In this document: one piece after another, positions 48,795 through 60,700 of the stretch
Numbering within the stretch: position 1 is the stretch's first letter
Layout of the letters: every line of letters begins with the position of its first letter
Assembly (NCBI GenBank): GCA_946902875.1
Contig: OX336342.1
Location: forward strand, 11,773,523 to 11,837,522
Length of the DNA stretch: 64,000 bases
Direction: 5' to 3'
Origin: Nematopogon swammerdamellus
Taxonomy: Eukaryota; Arthropoda; Insecta; Lepidoptera; Adelidae
Made by a program: the position numbers and the translations under genes
The notes under the pieces: generated by a model
Seen by the model: the letters and a program-made list of their open reading frames with translations, nothing else
Told to the model about the DNA's origin: nothing
The model's database searches: none

Positions 48795-49489
48795 CTACTA
48801 ATGAAAGACCTTATATATGTGGACCCGGCTTTAGGTGCCTAACGACGCCCATGGACATTGTATGCGGGGGTTGTGATGCCATGCCAATTCACACTCCTCT
48901 TGAAGGACCTGAGACTGTCTTGTGGGAAAATATATGGGCAGAGAGGAGCGTTCCAGAGTTTACCGGTTCTGTAGTCCAGTGTGTAGGGATGCAGTCTCAG
49001 GCCAATGGGCGTAGTGCAGAGGTGGAAAGCTCCACCGAGCACTCGCCACGGAATAAGTGATAGAACACGCTTAAGAATGCGAAAAACCTACGGAGTGGCA
49101 GTCACTCTAGGTTGAATGAAAGACTTCGGGGTCACCCATCCAGTAAGGTTCAGAGTCGAGAGGCGCAAGTCGGTATTTGGTTGAGCCATCCCACAAATGC
49201 GAGCAGTCCTAGTCCTAGCCTAATCTATATTATATACAAAAGCAGCTTTTGGCCCGTCATGAAGTACCATGGCACCTTATTGAGTGCACCCAGCTTGGCC
49301 TTGCCCTCGATATCGTGTTGAAACAGTTCAACATCGAGGACCCCGGGGTGGTCGCCTAACCGCTACAGTGTCGCCGGGACGAAATAGTCACGAAAGTAAC
49401 TCCGACGTGGTCGCTTGATTTTAAGCGATGTTGTGCCTAGGATGGAAGGTGTGAACGCCCCGCTCTCTTCGCACTGAATACCGAACTTG

Positions 49490-49640
49490 TCTTTTTTTTT
49501 ATGTAAACCAGCATGGGTGGCTGTGCCGAGAGACCAATGGTGCAGTCGATAGAGCCAAAATCACCTCTCCTCGCGAAACCACGCTCAGTTAGGTGCCATG
49601 CCAGCAGGTCTTGGAGGTGTTAAACTCTAACAAATTATTA
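49490..49640 (+). mobile_element. SINE head copy (second head type)
   Basis: ATGTAAACCAGCATGGGTGG then CTGTGCCGAGAGACCAATGG, GCAGTCGATAGAGCC, and ACCTCTCCTCGCGAAACC. Nearly identical to 58021-58130. Confidence 0.65.
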
Positions 49641-49789
49641 CAGACCCATTAGCGTACCAGACCAGAGCGTTTGTTCAAGCTCAGGCATATCTTCGCCCCT
49701 TCTCATTCATTCCGTCTGGCTGAAGGGTGACTCGTATAGGATCCATGTTTGAATGTTGAGCTATAGAAAACAATTAAGTATCTGTTTAT

Positions 49790-49925
49790 CGCTGAGGTGG
49801 GACGACGACATCTAGTACTTCGGCGGAAAGCAGTGGTTCCGTACCACTGAAGGCCGGGAGGACTGGAGGAAAATTGGAGAGGCTATGTCCAGCAGTGGAC
49901 GCTTACACGCTGACTTATCGCTGAC
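49790..49925 (+). pseudogene. RTE 3' terminal fragment
   Basis: Damaged version of the RTE C-terminus: RWDDDI, GGKQW, REDWRKIGEA, then CCAGCAGTGGACGC. Same end as in the 46884-47962 element, opposite strand. Confidence 0.55.
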
Positions 49926-51739
49926 GATTTTTAACACTAAATAAAACAATTTATATATTCAAAATTAATATTTGTATTTTTTATAAGTGGAACATAAATT
50001 ATACTCTACACAAAATTAAAACTAGTTCAAATAATAATAGAGCTTCTATTACGACACGACATAAACATGTTGACATGTTACTACTCTGCTCTAGCAGTTG
50101 TTGCTCAAGTAGTGTGTGTGTAATACTCAATACAAAAATATTAGTTGCTTCATCGCAAACTTTCTCACAAATAGACAAAATAGGTAATAAACATCTGAAA
50201 TCATACCCATCAAAACAGAAAATTTACATCAAAGGTTCATAGAATAAAATAAAAATTACTTGATAAATACATATATTGTTCCATTTTCAGTAGGTAAAAT
50301 GTTCAAATATAAAATCCAAAAACTTAAATGATTTATGGCTACACTTACGACCAATATTTACAGAATACACATTTCTAAAAATTACCTTTACAACTAGGGT
50401 ATTGCACATTTCAAACATTCTAGCACTAAAGTATACATATTTCACATTTTGCGATCATAATGGCAAAAATGGGAGCTAAGAGGCACAGTCCCACCCTCAG
50501 GGGCTGCACTGGTGCAGTCACCGGTTTCCTCTCCTCACTCGCACACACTGACTAACACCGACTTGCCTACGCCCGCTAATGAGACTTTATTGTACACGAG
50601 GTTAGGCACAATGTGAATTAATTTCTATTCGCGACTGAAGTTGTTATTACTGCTCATTTCAATAAAACTACTTATAAATGCAAAGTGCTGCTGGTGTGAT
50701 AATTTAGATTCTAAAGGAAAATGATAGCCTACTTAATATCTACAAAATAAATTCATAGAAAATTTACTTTAAAAATATGAAAAACAGCTCTATAGTATTC
50801 TAAAAAAAAAAGTTTTTCGGTGGATCCATTATTATTTACAACTCATTTGTATGAGAACCTACTACATACACCGTAGCACACTTAGGTACAGCATTGTGTG
50901 ACCTAATGGTAAACAACCAACTACATACCTCCAAATATTTATTTATCTAACTTACTATAACCTTTCATAAAAATATATTTAAAATCATTTTCTAGGATTT
51001 ATTGAAACCCACAGCAAAGTATACATCGACCGCATGGATAAAAATCTGCCTTTGAATAAACTTTTTCTTTCTCTAATATTTTGCTATGCACCCTCTAATA
51101 TGTATTGAGTCTAACATAGTGATTCAGCTGGGCTCCATACTCCATCCTCCACAATGGGTGTTAATTTGCGTTTTTAATTATGTGAGTTGTTGCTGTGTGA
51201 CGAAAAAATTAATCATTTCATTTAATTTATTAATGAAACAGTTAAATTGGTATTGCTGTTAAAGCTTTAGTACGAAAAAAAATAATTTGCAAGAACAAAT
51301 TTATATATACACAGTTTTTTTGCATGATGCAAAACCTAAAATGTAGGTAATTGCAGCTGGTTATAAGTCTTCCCCCTTTGCGGCTGGTTTCAAGCCTATC
51401 TAACAGTTCAGATGTAGTCACCACAAATGTTTAATATTGTCAACATTATTGTTGAATAAAGCGCATGTTAGGAGCAAGGATCAACATTTAATTGAGCAAA
51501 TTCGATCTTTGCTCGTAACGTACATAATAAATAGATCAATGATTCAAATAACAAAACTAAAATCAAAATGATCCAAGATTTATCAGAAAGAAGATGCAAT
51601 ACTTCATGTGATATGGGAAGATTAAATTTCAATAGTAACTTACTATACAATGCAATAAAATAATTATTAAAACAGGTTTAAACTAAAAATTTGAGTGAAA
51701 TAATGAGTGTAGCACAGTGAGTGCGATTGTGGGGACACT
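49926..51739 (-). other. trr 3' UTR/downstream sequence
   Basis: Follows the trr stop codon at 51740-51742 on the minus strand. AT-rich, no ORF. At 51340-51430 there is a dispersed repeat (CTTCCCCCTTTGCGGCTGGT, then TATCTAACAGTTCAG) whose other copy at 52985-53225 is split by a MITE. The transcript end cannot be placed. Confidence 0.4.
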
Positions 51740-54700
51740 TTAGTTCATCCACTTGCGGCAGTTGGGCGCTCCGCACATGCACATGATCTTGTGAGCGTCG
51801 TCCTCTATGTCGAACTTGTAGTCGTACGCCAGCTGCGGGTGCGGCACACAACACCATTAGCGCCTAACACATTCTTCTAATTTAAGAATCTTCAAAATTA
51901 AATATTCACTCCAAACTCATATGACATTTGATAGACACACATTTAAATGTCCTGCAGCGACTGCTATAAGATTTTCAGTAACCACTGCAGTTAATGTAGG
52001 TACTGTAACTGACACTAGGAATGCTTTACACAAGTGCACTTTCGAAAAATATTATTTCTACCTTCATCATATCAGTGCGTAGTGCCGTCTTGGGGAAGCA
52101 GAAGATTGGTTTCAAAAACCCGCCACCAGTAGTTACACACTGTCTTTTCATTTATAACAATCATAAATTGTGAAGGAAGTAACGGCTTAACCTCTCATGA
52201 GTCTTGACATAAGGCCAGCAGACTTCAAATCTAACTTCACATTTTTAGAAATATTATTTAAATGTTTCGCATTCGAGGTTATCTAATGCTGCGTATCCAT
52301 TAGAGCAGCCTCAGGCCGAGCAGCCTCGACTTGAAGCAAACTGAGGCTGCTCACTCTGAGGCATAGGCTCGAGGCACGTTGCGGATCAAGGTAAGGCGTG
52401 GACCAAGTGCCCGGCTCCTTTGAGCGCGGCAAAACACCGACAAAATATGGCTCGGCCTGCGGCAACGAATTTGCCTCATGGCGTGGTGTGCCTCAGGTTG
52501 AGGCAGCGTCTCCACTTGTGCGGCCTCGGGTCGAGCGGCTGCCTCGCCCCGAATCTGCCTCTAGTGGATACGCGGCTTAATTCTGCTCTCTTGGCTGACG
52601 TACGAGATGTTGATATTTTTTTATAACATACATAATATAAGTTCACACACCTCTTCACCGCGGCTGATGCGTCTCTTGGCGAAGATGATGATGCGCAGAT
52701 GTCGGTCCACCTCGACGGCCTCCGCAACGCAGTTGGGCTGGCAGGAGTGGTTGATGTAGCGCGCGAGGCCTCCGCTCATGGTTGCGTCTACCACTCGGTT
52801 GTCGTCCAGGCGGAACATGTAGATGCCACGGTTCTATGCACATACACCAACCATAGGACGAATGAAGTAGTGTGTTCCAGTAACCTTTGTCTCTTGCACC
52901 TGTGCAGCAATGCACTGGTGAAAGAAATAAATATATAATTTATTTTTTTGCTGAAAGGGACCAACCTAACATGTAGGAAAGGCGACTGGATATAAAGTCT
53001 TCCCCCTTTACGGCTGGTTTCAAGTATATCTGGGCGCCACACACCTTCAATTAATATTGCGCAAGTTCAGACTTGTGCAAGTCTGCATGTCGCCCCAAGT
53101 CTAGAAAATTGCGCAATAAACATCCCACACACGTAACGGTACACTTGCACAAGTCTGGACTTGCGCAATATTAATTTGAAGGTGTGTGGCGCCCATTACA
53201 GTTCAGGTGTAATCACCTCTGTCTATCAATATGAAATAGACTAAGGGTAGGTTTTTTTTTTTATAGCAAGTGCTACATGTGGCGCCGATCCACCCATAAG
53301 GTGTCTAGCGACGCCCATGGACATTCGGACGCATGCGGGGGCTGCGAATGCCATGCCGACCTGAGAGGTCATTTCCTTAGCTAAAGTTCACGTACAACGG
53401 ACCGTCTTGAGGTCTCAGTGTGGAGAATGACCCACCAAGAGTCTGGGCAGCAAACAACAGGTATTAGCTGGAAATAGCTTCAAGTGCTACGGCAGATCGC
53501 TAGAACACACTATCTATGTTGTGATTTGAAACATTTGAAGTTATAAAACAGTAACATTTCTGTAGCTTAGATGGACAATTTTGTTTGGGTTATCATAATA
53601 TATAGACTGAATCAATTTAAGTTGTAACCACTTTTAGACCGGCCTACAGACTTTGGCTGAGCAACACAATATCTATCACTTTCTAGCAAAGCAATTTAAT
53701 GAGACGAAAATAAAACGCTCACCCGCGCTTCGTACTGCTTCTCCCGTATCTCCGACAGCTCGGAGCGAATCAGCTCACCGATGTACTCAATCACCATCGT
53801 GTGCTTTTCGATGTCGCGCGCCGCGTAGAGGCCCAGACCCTGTATCTTGGACCTGATGCAGTCATCATAGTATTACCCGACTGATCTTTAGTTGAGTTTT
53901 TATATATAAAATTTTTAGCTTCCGTGCCTAAAGAGGTGAAATATGACATGTGCTTCAGTTCATCAGTCCTGTGTGTTTAGAGTTTTTTATAGTCCCGTCG
54001 CAAAATGCAAAAACGGGGACCCTTATGGGATCACTCTGGTATCTATCTGGCTGTTCGTCCATCATTCGGTCACACGTAGATATCTCCTGGCCCACTGAAC
54101 CGATTTTGATGAAACTCACACTAAAATATGCAGAATTTTTGCCCGCAGGCAGGCCATTGGTACATTTGTCTAACCATCACCATCAGCCCGTATGGGTCCA
54201 CTGCTGGAAGTAGACCTCCCCCATTTGTCGAATAGTTTAGTAGAAAGTATATGATACCCCAAAATGTAAAACAAAATTCTACCTAAACAAAATTTTGTAT
54301 TTAATAGCGCAGCTGCTATTTCATTCCATAGATCTTCCTGAGGCAATTTAAAAAAAATAACATGCACAAACACAATAACAAGGCTACAATCACTAAGTTT
54401 GCATTAACAAATATTTAGTAAGTTGATAAAGTTTCACTTTTATATGAAATGGTCAAATAATCAGGATGGAAATAAGGCAATATGGAGCCTCTGGTGAAAG
54501 CTGCTTAACATATCGATTTAAAAAATGCTGATAAACTATGTCCTAGGGAGACATGGTGACTAGAACATTGATCGAGCGGCATGGTGATTAATGTTATATT
54601 ATTTTGTTTTTATAGAAAGCTCAGCCACCCGTAAGGTGTCTAACGCATCCGCTGCTGCACCGTCCTCATTATTATTTTTTATAAAGTAGTGGCACGGGTG

Positions 54701-57700
54701 GCTTTGCCCAACAGTCTGTCGGATACGAGATAGCCATAGAACAGCGATGAACATTCTGCCGCCCGCCCTTAACCAATAACCACACTCAGCGAGACGCCAT
54801 GCCGCACTGCAGCTGTAAGGTGGAAGGACACAAGGGTTGTTGTATAATTTAAAAGAATGGCCTTTGGAGAACCCCAGGCTAACCTAACCTAACCTAGGTC
54901 AGAGAACACACGCACTCACTGGAAGAGCATTCAACATTTTCACAACTCTACGGCACATTATAATTAATTAATTAATTAAACGCTGGAAATCATCCACACC
55001 ACAACCTTAAAATTCTGCAAGCTTTTCCCATTGCACCATTCTGCATTAACATTATTTTAGGATTCAAATGATTTTTTTTTTTTTCAAAATAGCATTTCTT
55101 CATATAAGAGCACACCATCATGTTACAAAAATGCAAATAAATTGAAAACATCAGAGAACCCAAATCTGTGGAGTATTATACAAATCCAGTAACTCACATG
55201 AACAGGAATGGAAGTGGTGAAATTTCTCCAACTGTATTCACTTCCGACCCTACTGCTCATGAATAGTGGTGAAATGCTCTAACTAACCCATAATAGGTCT
55301 AGACAACATTAATTTTTGTGCGAATGTAGAATGTATTTATTGAACAAGTACCTACAACCAAATTTTAAATTATATAGAAGACCATAATTTATGTTATGCT
55401 CTTTATTTTTCTAAAAACTCCATTCGAGTAGTTTTTTTGAATGAATGCACAAACAAACAGACATGCATTCCAAAAATTATCTCTATTACTCATCCTTCAT
55501 CGGTCCTTCTTTCGGTAATCCACTCATGAATTTTTTTGTGTTTGCAAATATTTTCAAAGTACAGACACGCAAACATTACAGTTTAATGACTTGATGATTG
55601 ATTATCAACATTTCAACTTGAACTAGTGACGGAAATTCACGCTAATTCTGCTTAATTTAATTCAACTGCTAACACATGACCTTAGCATGCTACGGCTAAC
55701 AGCTAATATTCATGCACGAACGGTGGTCGTGAAATAAACCTCCTGTTTATTTTTCGTTTGGAAGTGAATATTGAATGATTAATTCGTGTATAATGGTGGA
55801 TAAACGCCAGCAACTTAACGACACTAAGAAAGCTTAACAAACAAACAACACCTCGCGGGAGTTAACACGACCGACACGACTCGACTGACTGAGGGTGGGG
55901 CGGCGCCGCGCGCGCGATCGTGCAAGCTAGTAATGGAATTTAGCATTCGCGGTTACTGTTCGCGGCACTGCAAGCAAGCAACGTCGCGCTTCGCTTGCTT
56001 ACCGCACCGCGCCGCGGCTAAGTGCGACGTTGCACGATCGCGTTAGCCGTTAGCTGCGCCGCCGACCGGCGCCTCACAACGCGAGGCCCCGAGCAGGGCG
56101 TTAATTCATTAATTCACTTCATCGACAGTTTACTCTCAGCGGGGTGAACGGCGAATGGAGTCTTAACGGTGAATTCTTAACCGCGAAAGCTGTTAATTCC
56201 ATCACTATCTTGAACTGGCATGCAATAAAAACAAATATGACCAGCAATAATATTTTTCCTTCATCGCAGCTTGTATTTCCGATAGGACCTATAGGACCTA
56301 TACAACGAAAAGTTCTGAAAAAAAATCTACATGGATAATTTATTGAAGTTTATATTATTAAACACCGAACTTGTCATGAGCAGTGATTTGCTCCCGTAAC
56401 CCTTAAAGATTGTTTTTAACAAAATAAACATGACGTAGAGAAGATACGGTACGTACCTCGCGAGGTATACATTGTTCCTCCACTCTAGCTTCATCTTTTT
56501 GTACTGGCTGCTCTTAGTGTGCACGAACTGCTTGGAGTAGGGGCAGGCGGGGTGGTCGGGGGTGATGGAGGAGGCGGAGCCGGCCGGGGTGGAGGGGAGG
56601 AGAGAGCGCGGCGGGCGGCGGAAGGCGGGCGCGCGCCCGCGGGGCTCCGCGCGCGCGCAACCAGACGGGTTCACAGCCAATCCGCCCTCGAGCAGCGCCG
56701 ACCGACCAAACTTGAATCGGTAGTCTGTTAGCGTTTCGATACCTGACAAGTTTTAGGGATATATTTAGTTTCGAAACTGCGAAATTGCAAGTACTTGGAT
56801 TACATTTCAATGCCTTCCGAGTCAGATAAAAATTCACAAATTGGTACCAAAGGAAATACAATTTATAGAAAGAGGCTGTACTATAATGTACAAGCAATGT
56901 ATTTAAAATTCTAAATGCATGTTATAATACATTAGATTTTTTTTATGAAACCCGGTTTGGGCGGCTCAGTCCGAGGGGCCAGACCACATGCTCCAACCAG
57001 TCAATATCTTCCCGCATTATGAGCGAACAAGCATATTATGTTGTGTCAATTCAAGCCTAGAATTTGCTAATTCTAATTATACAAGGTCTTTTATTTTAAC
57101 TGACGAGCCTTAAATGGAATGGGATGGGATGTTCTGTATCGGAAGTAGATAATTTAAAAATTATAAAAAAGGGGGTAACATTTTTATGATTTATTAAATA
57201 ATAAAAAAAAAAAATACAGACTCACCTGAACATAGTAAACACCTTTTGCTAAGAAACTATGTTTCTATTTCTAATTATTACTGAGATAATAATTGTAAAA
57301 GTTTATTAAAGTTTAAATTACGTAACTTCGCACATTTTCTGTGTTACGAGGCGGTTCAATACTTCGGCCTTGACACACATTAGTAATTTCTTTGGGCTCA
57401 CAATTTCAATAACGCGTAATCAGCTAATCGGAAGTCGGAGAGCGTGCGTACTATGTATGCATGGAGCACTTGCTGCCGCCGCCTCCTCCACGGCACAATA
57501 TCTAGGTACCTTTAGGCATTTTAACGTGAGATTTCACTGATTAGAAAAAGGAGACACAATGAAACAATGTAAAAAGATTGTTCTATAAAATTACAGTTGT
57601 AGTCACACTGTTTGTATTTTTTTGTAACATTTAATAAAATATTAAAAATGTTACCCCCTTTTTTCATAATTATAATATGATCTATTTCCGATACAGAAAA

Positions 57701-60700
57701 TCCCCTTTAAGGCTCGTCAGTAAAAAAAAGACCTTATATAATGAGCATTCATATGGTATGTCATATGGTACATAATATGTACATAACTACTCTTGAACTA
57801 GTCACAGCAAGAGTTCAGCCGTCGTCTTGTGGCCTTTATGGAGGTCATAGGCTGGCTGGGGTGGCTGGAGAACGAGGGGTTTTACATGAAGCTCCCCGAC
57901 CAAGTGGGAATAGTTTGCAGGCCTAGAGCAAACCCCAAAACAAGCAACAACAACAACAACAACAGCCAATATCACCTCCAAGAAGGTGCCATACTGGAGG
58001 CTTCCCTTTTGGAATTTTTTTTTATGTAAACCAGCATGGGTGGCTGTGCCGAGAGACCAATGGTGCAGTCGACAGAGCCAAAATCACCTCTCCTCGCGAA
58101 ACCGCGTCACTTAGGTGCCATGCCAGCAGATTTGCGGACTGTTGTTAGGCTGTCTAGCCCGTTAATACGACGCTTTAAGAGACCCAGGCTTGAAGACACC
58201 CAGGATTGCTGGCTATACAGGATTAGAGGCGAACATAGTTCCCTTCCGTCCCTAGAATGAAAATGTAGGTCCCTTCCCTTGCACCTTATTAGGTGGTAGG
58301 CTCAAATTGTAGCTGACTGGGTTGGTACCACCTTACTAGATGTAAGATGGCCGCATAGCAGCCTCGATTGTATTTTCCTCTACTTCAGTATAGCCAGCAA
58401 TACAAAAGGAAGTCTCCAGTATGGAACCTACCTTCTCAGAGGTTATATTGGCTGGTCGAAGCATACGTGCTCTGGCCCCTCTGACTCAGTCACCCATACC
58501 GAATTACATTAAAAAAAAACATAGGAGTGCCTAAAGAAAGAGTGAAAACCACGAAAGCTAACATACCGGGCAGACTCTCTAGTACCCTGACGACGGCCGG
58601 CTCGGTGAGTCCGAACAGGTCCTCGCCGGTGACGTAGTGCGGCCACAGCTTCAGCACACCTTCCTGCATGTGCTCTTCGCGCAACGCAGCCACCGCGTCC
58701 AACACCTGTCACACAATATAACGCACATTCAAGGATAAACCAAAGGAAAACATCGAGATATACGTGGACTGCGTACTAGGAAGATTGCTTAATATTAAAA
58801 GTGAATAGTAGTGTTCCTAAGCCAAGAGGGAAGGAAGCATGGTGGGAGAGTCGAGTGAAGATTCGGCTAGCTTCGGGTGAACTCATGTCCTGTCGTGAGT
58901 GAGTCGAATTGGCTCGCTTCGAAGCTAGTGATAACTGTATTGACAACCTCAAAAGTGACACTATCAACGGTGAGCCAACCTATTGGCCAACATAATATGC
59001 CAATAACACCAATTGGCCTAAAAAATCGACCACTGGTGGACCAATCGTCCACCTGGAAAATCAAATCTAGTGCTACCAAATCCTTTTGCACTTAGAAAAG
59101 GAGATATGCCTGTTTTTATGTTGTTACACCGAGTCATGCAGCAGGTGGGTCTTCGTGCCTTACTTGCTGCTTGATAGTTATCTTGTCCGAATACTTTACT
59201 AAATGTGGTCGGTGCGGTGCTGTAATTTACAAGAGTACCTGCAGCACAACGCCGACTACTCTGCTTACCCCGATTGTCGGGATACAGTACAAACAGTGTG
59301 TATGTATGGAATGTGCAGAATTATTACGAAAACTAAGTTTCCCTGTCAGTGTCGATTGATCAATAAATCCAGCAGACTGAAATTATAACAAAATTGATTA
59401 ACCTGAAAAAAAATGGTGCTCAGTTTTTCACAAAGTGAAAGTTGGTACAGACCTTAGCCCAAGCAGCGCGGGCGGTGGCCGCTGCCATCTCCTCCTTGGT
59501 ATCGTCCTGAGCTTGAACGTGGAAGCTGGGCCGTCCCTCCTCGTCTGAGATCCAGCAGATGTAGCGGCAGCGGCTGTTGACGCGCTTCATCGACCAGTAG
59601 AACCTCACCTGAAAAAATTTCAATTTTGGCTGAACATAAAATAACACATAACCATGTGCAAATTTATTTATTTTAAACAACCAGATTTTAAGTTTCCCCC
59701 AATATTGTAGAAGTTGTCCTTAGGAATTCATTGATAAATTAAACCAATAAATATTTAAGGCCAATTCCGCGGGTGCACGCAAAGCGACACACTGCTTATT
59801 CAGGTTGGAGTAGGATGCAGCACTTGGAAGTTTTTATAGTAAGTGCAAATTCGCCTTTTCTTTTTAAACAATTATTTCCAAGAAACTGTAAGTCAAAAGG
59901 TGAGTAATATTGATGGTACATCTCTCAGAAAGAGCAGAATTGTATATTGTATGCAGTCTTAATAATTTTCATATCATTCGTCAGTAGCTAGCCCTCACTC
60001 TTGTATAGTTTACGTTCACATCGCTTTTACAACCCTTCAATATCCAGCTAGTAAACCTACCCTATTGAAATTGGTTTAGTATAACCTGGTCATTTGAATT
60101 TCTACTCATACTGCATATTAATCAGAACAAACATTACAAATTGGACTTACGATTTTATAACCAACAGGATAGATGTAGTTGGGCGTGTGGAACGCTGTGA
60201 GCTGATGGGGCAGTAGGTGTCCAGGAGATAGGAATATGAGCCCTCCCACTCTGATAAGATGGTTCATATCAGAGTGAAGCATCACAGACGCCACCTGCCG
60301 TTGCTCGTCACGCGATACGTACACTCGTCGCTGAACGCTCAGGGTCGTTAGTTCGTTGTCCTTTTCACCCTATAAATGTATGCAAATTATTATATGTACC
60401 AGTTTCACTTACATACTTCAGACAAATAAAATTTCCACATGAAATCTGAATGATGCAATTCAATACTGAAAGATTTAATCACCTTAGGGGCATGCGAAGC
60501 GCAGTAAGCCGATTTATTCTTGTGAAAGACACAGTCATCCTTCACGGCGCACCCGAGGTGGTAGACATTTCCACAACGAACCTTGAAGCAGCGTACGGTC
60601 GCACCGAGTCGCCGACACACTGCACAAGTCGCATTCATGCCAGCTACCAGTGCCGAATCCACATTCATCAAGGCTCCGCTGACAGTTTCATACACACCAA

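Larger units (their letters stand above)
46231..48828. mobile_element. Inverted-repeat (foldback) element with CCGGRTCCACATA ends, host of further insertions
   Basis: Ends CCGGATCCACATA and TATGTGGACCCGG. After removing later insertions the arms share TAAGGTCTTTCATTAGTAG, TTTACGC, TAAGGGGTGTATGTG and GTGCGTATTTCACCTT. Insertions: 46249-46482 in the left arm, a hAT element at 46634-48353 near the loop, and 48537-48794 in the right arm. Confidence 0.7.
46191..49070 (-). mobile_element. Non-LTR 3' end split by a nest of later insertions
   Basis: Minus-strand copy of the 30560-30870 family. Its 3' piece (GTGGCTCGGTGCTAC) is at about 46205-46230 and the rest is at 48829-49070, including TGTCCATGGGCGTCGTTAGG and a damaged YRTGKLWNAPLCPYIFPQ. 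The break falls within the sequence that is continuous at 30590-30620. All elements listed at 46231-48828 lie inside the break. Confidence 0.7.

Noticed and set aside
51740..53852. trithorax (KMT2A/B, trx) instead of trr
   Set aside because: ARYINHSCQPNC with the NCVAE continuation and the CGAPNCRKWMN end follow the KMT2C/D pattern; KMT2A/B have ARFINHSC and end in CRKFLN.
54883..54902. Telomere or chromosome end
   Set aside because: Only about three and a half CCTAA units, inside an intron of trr.
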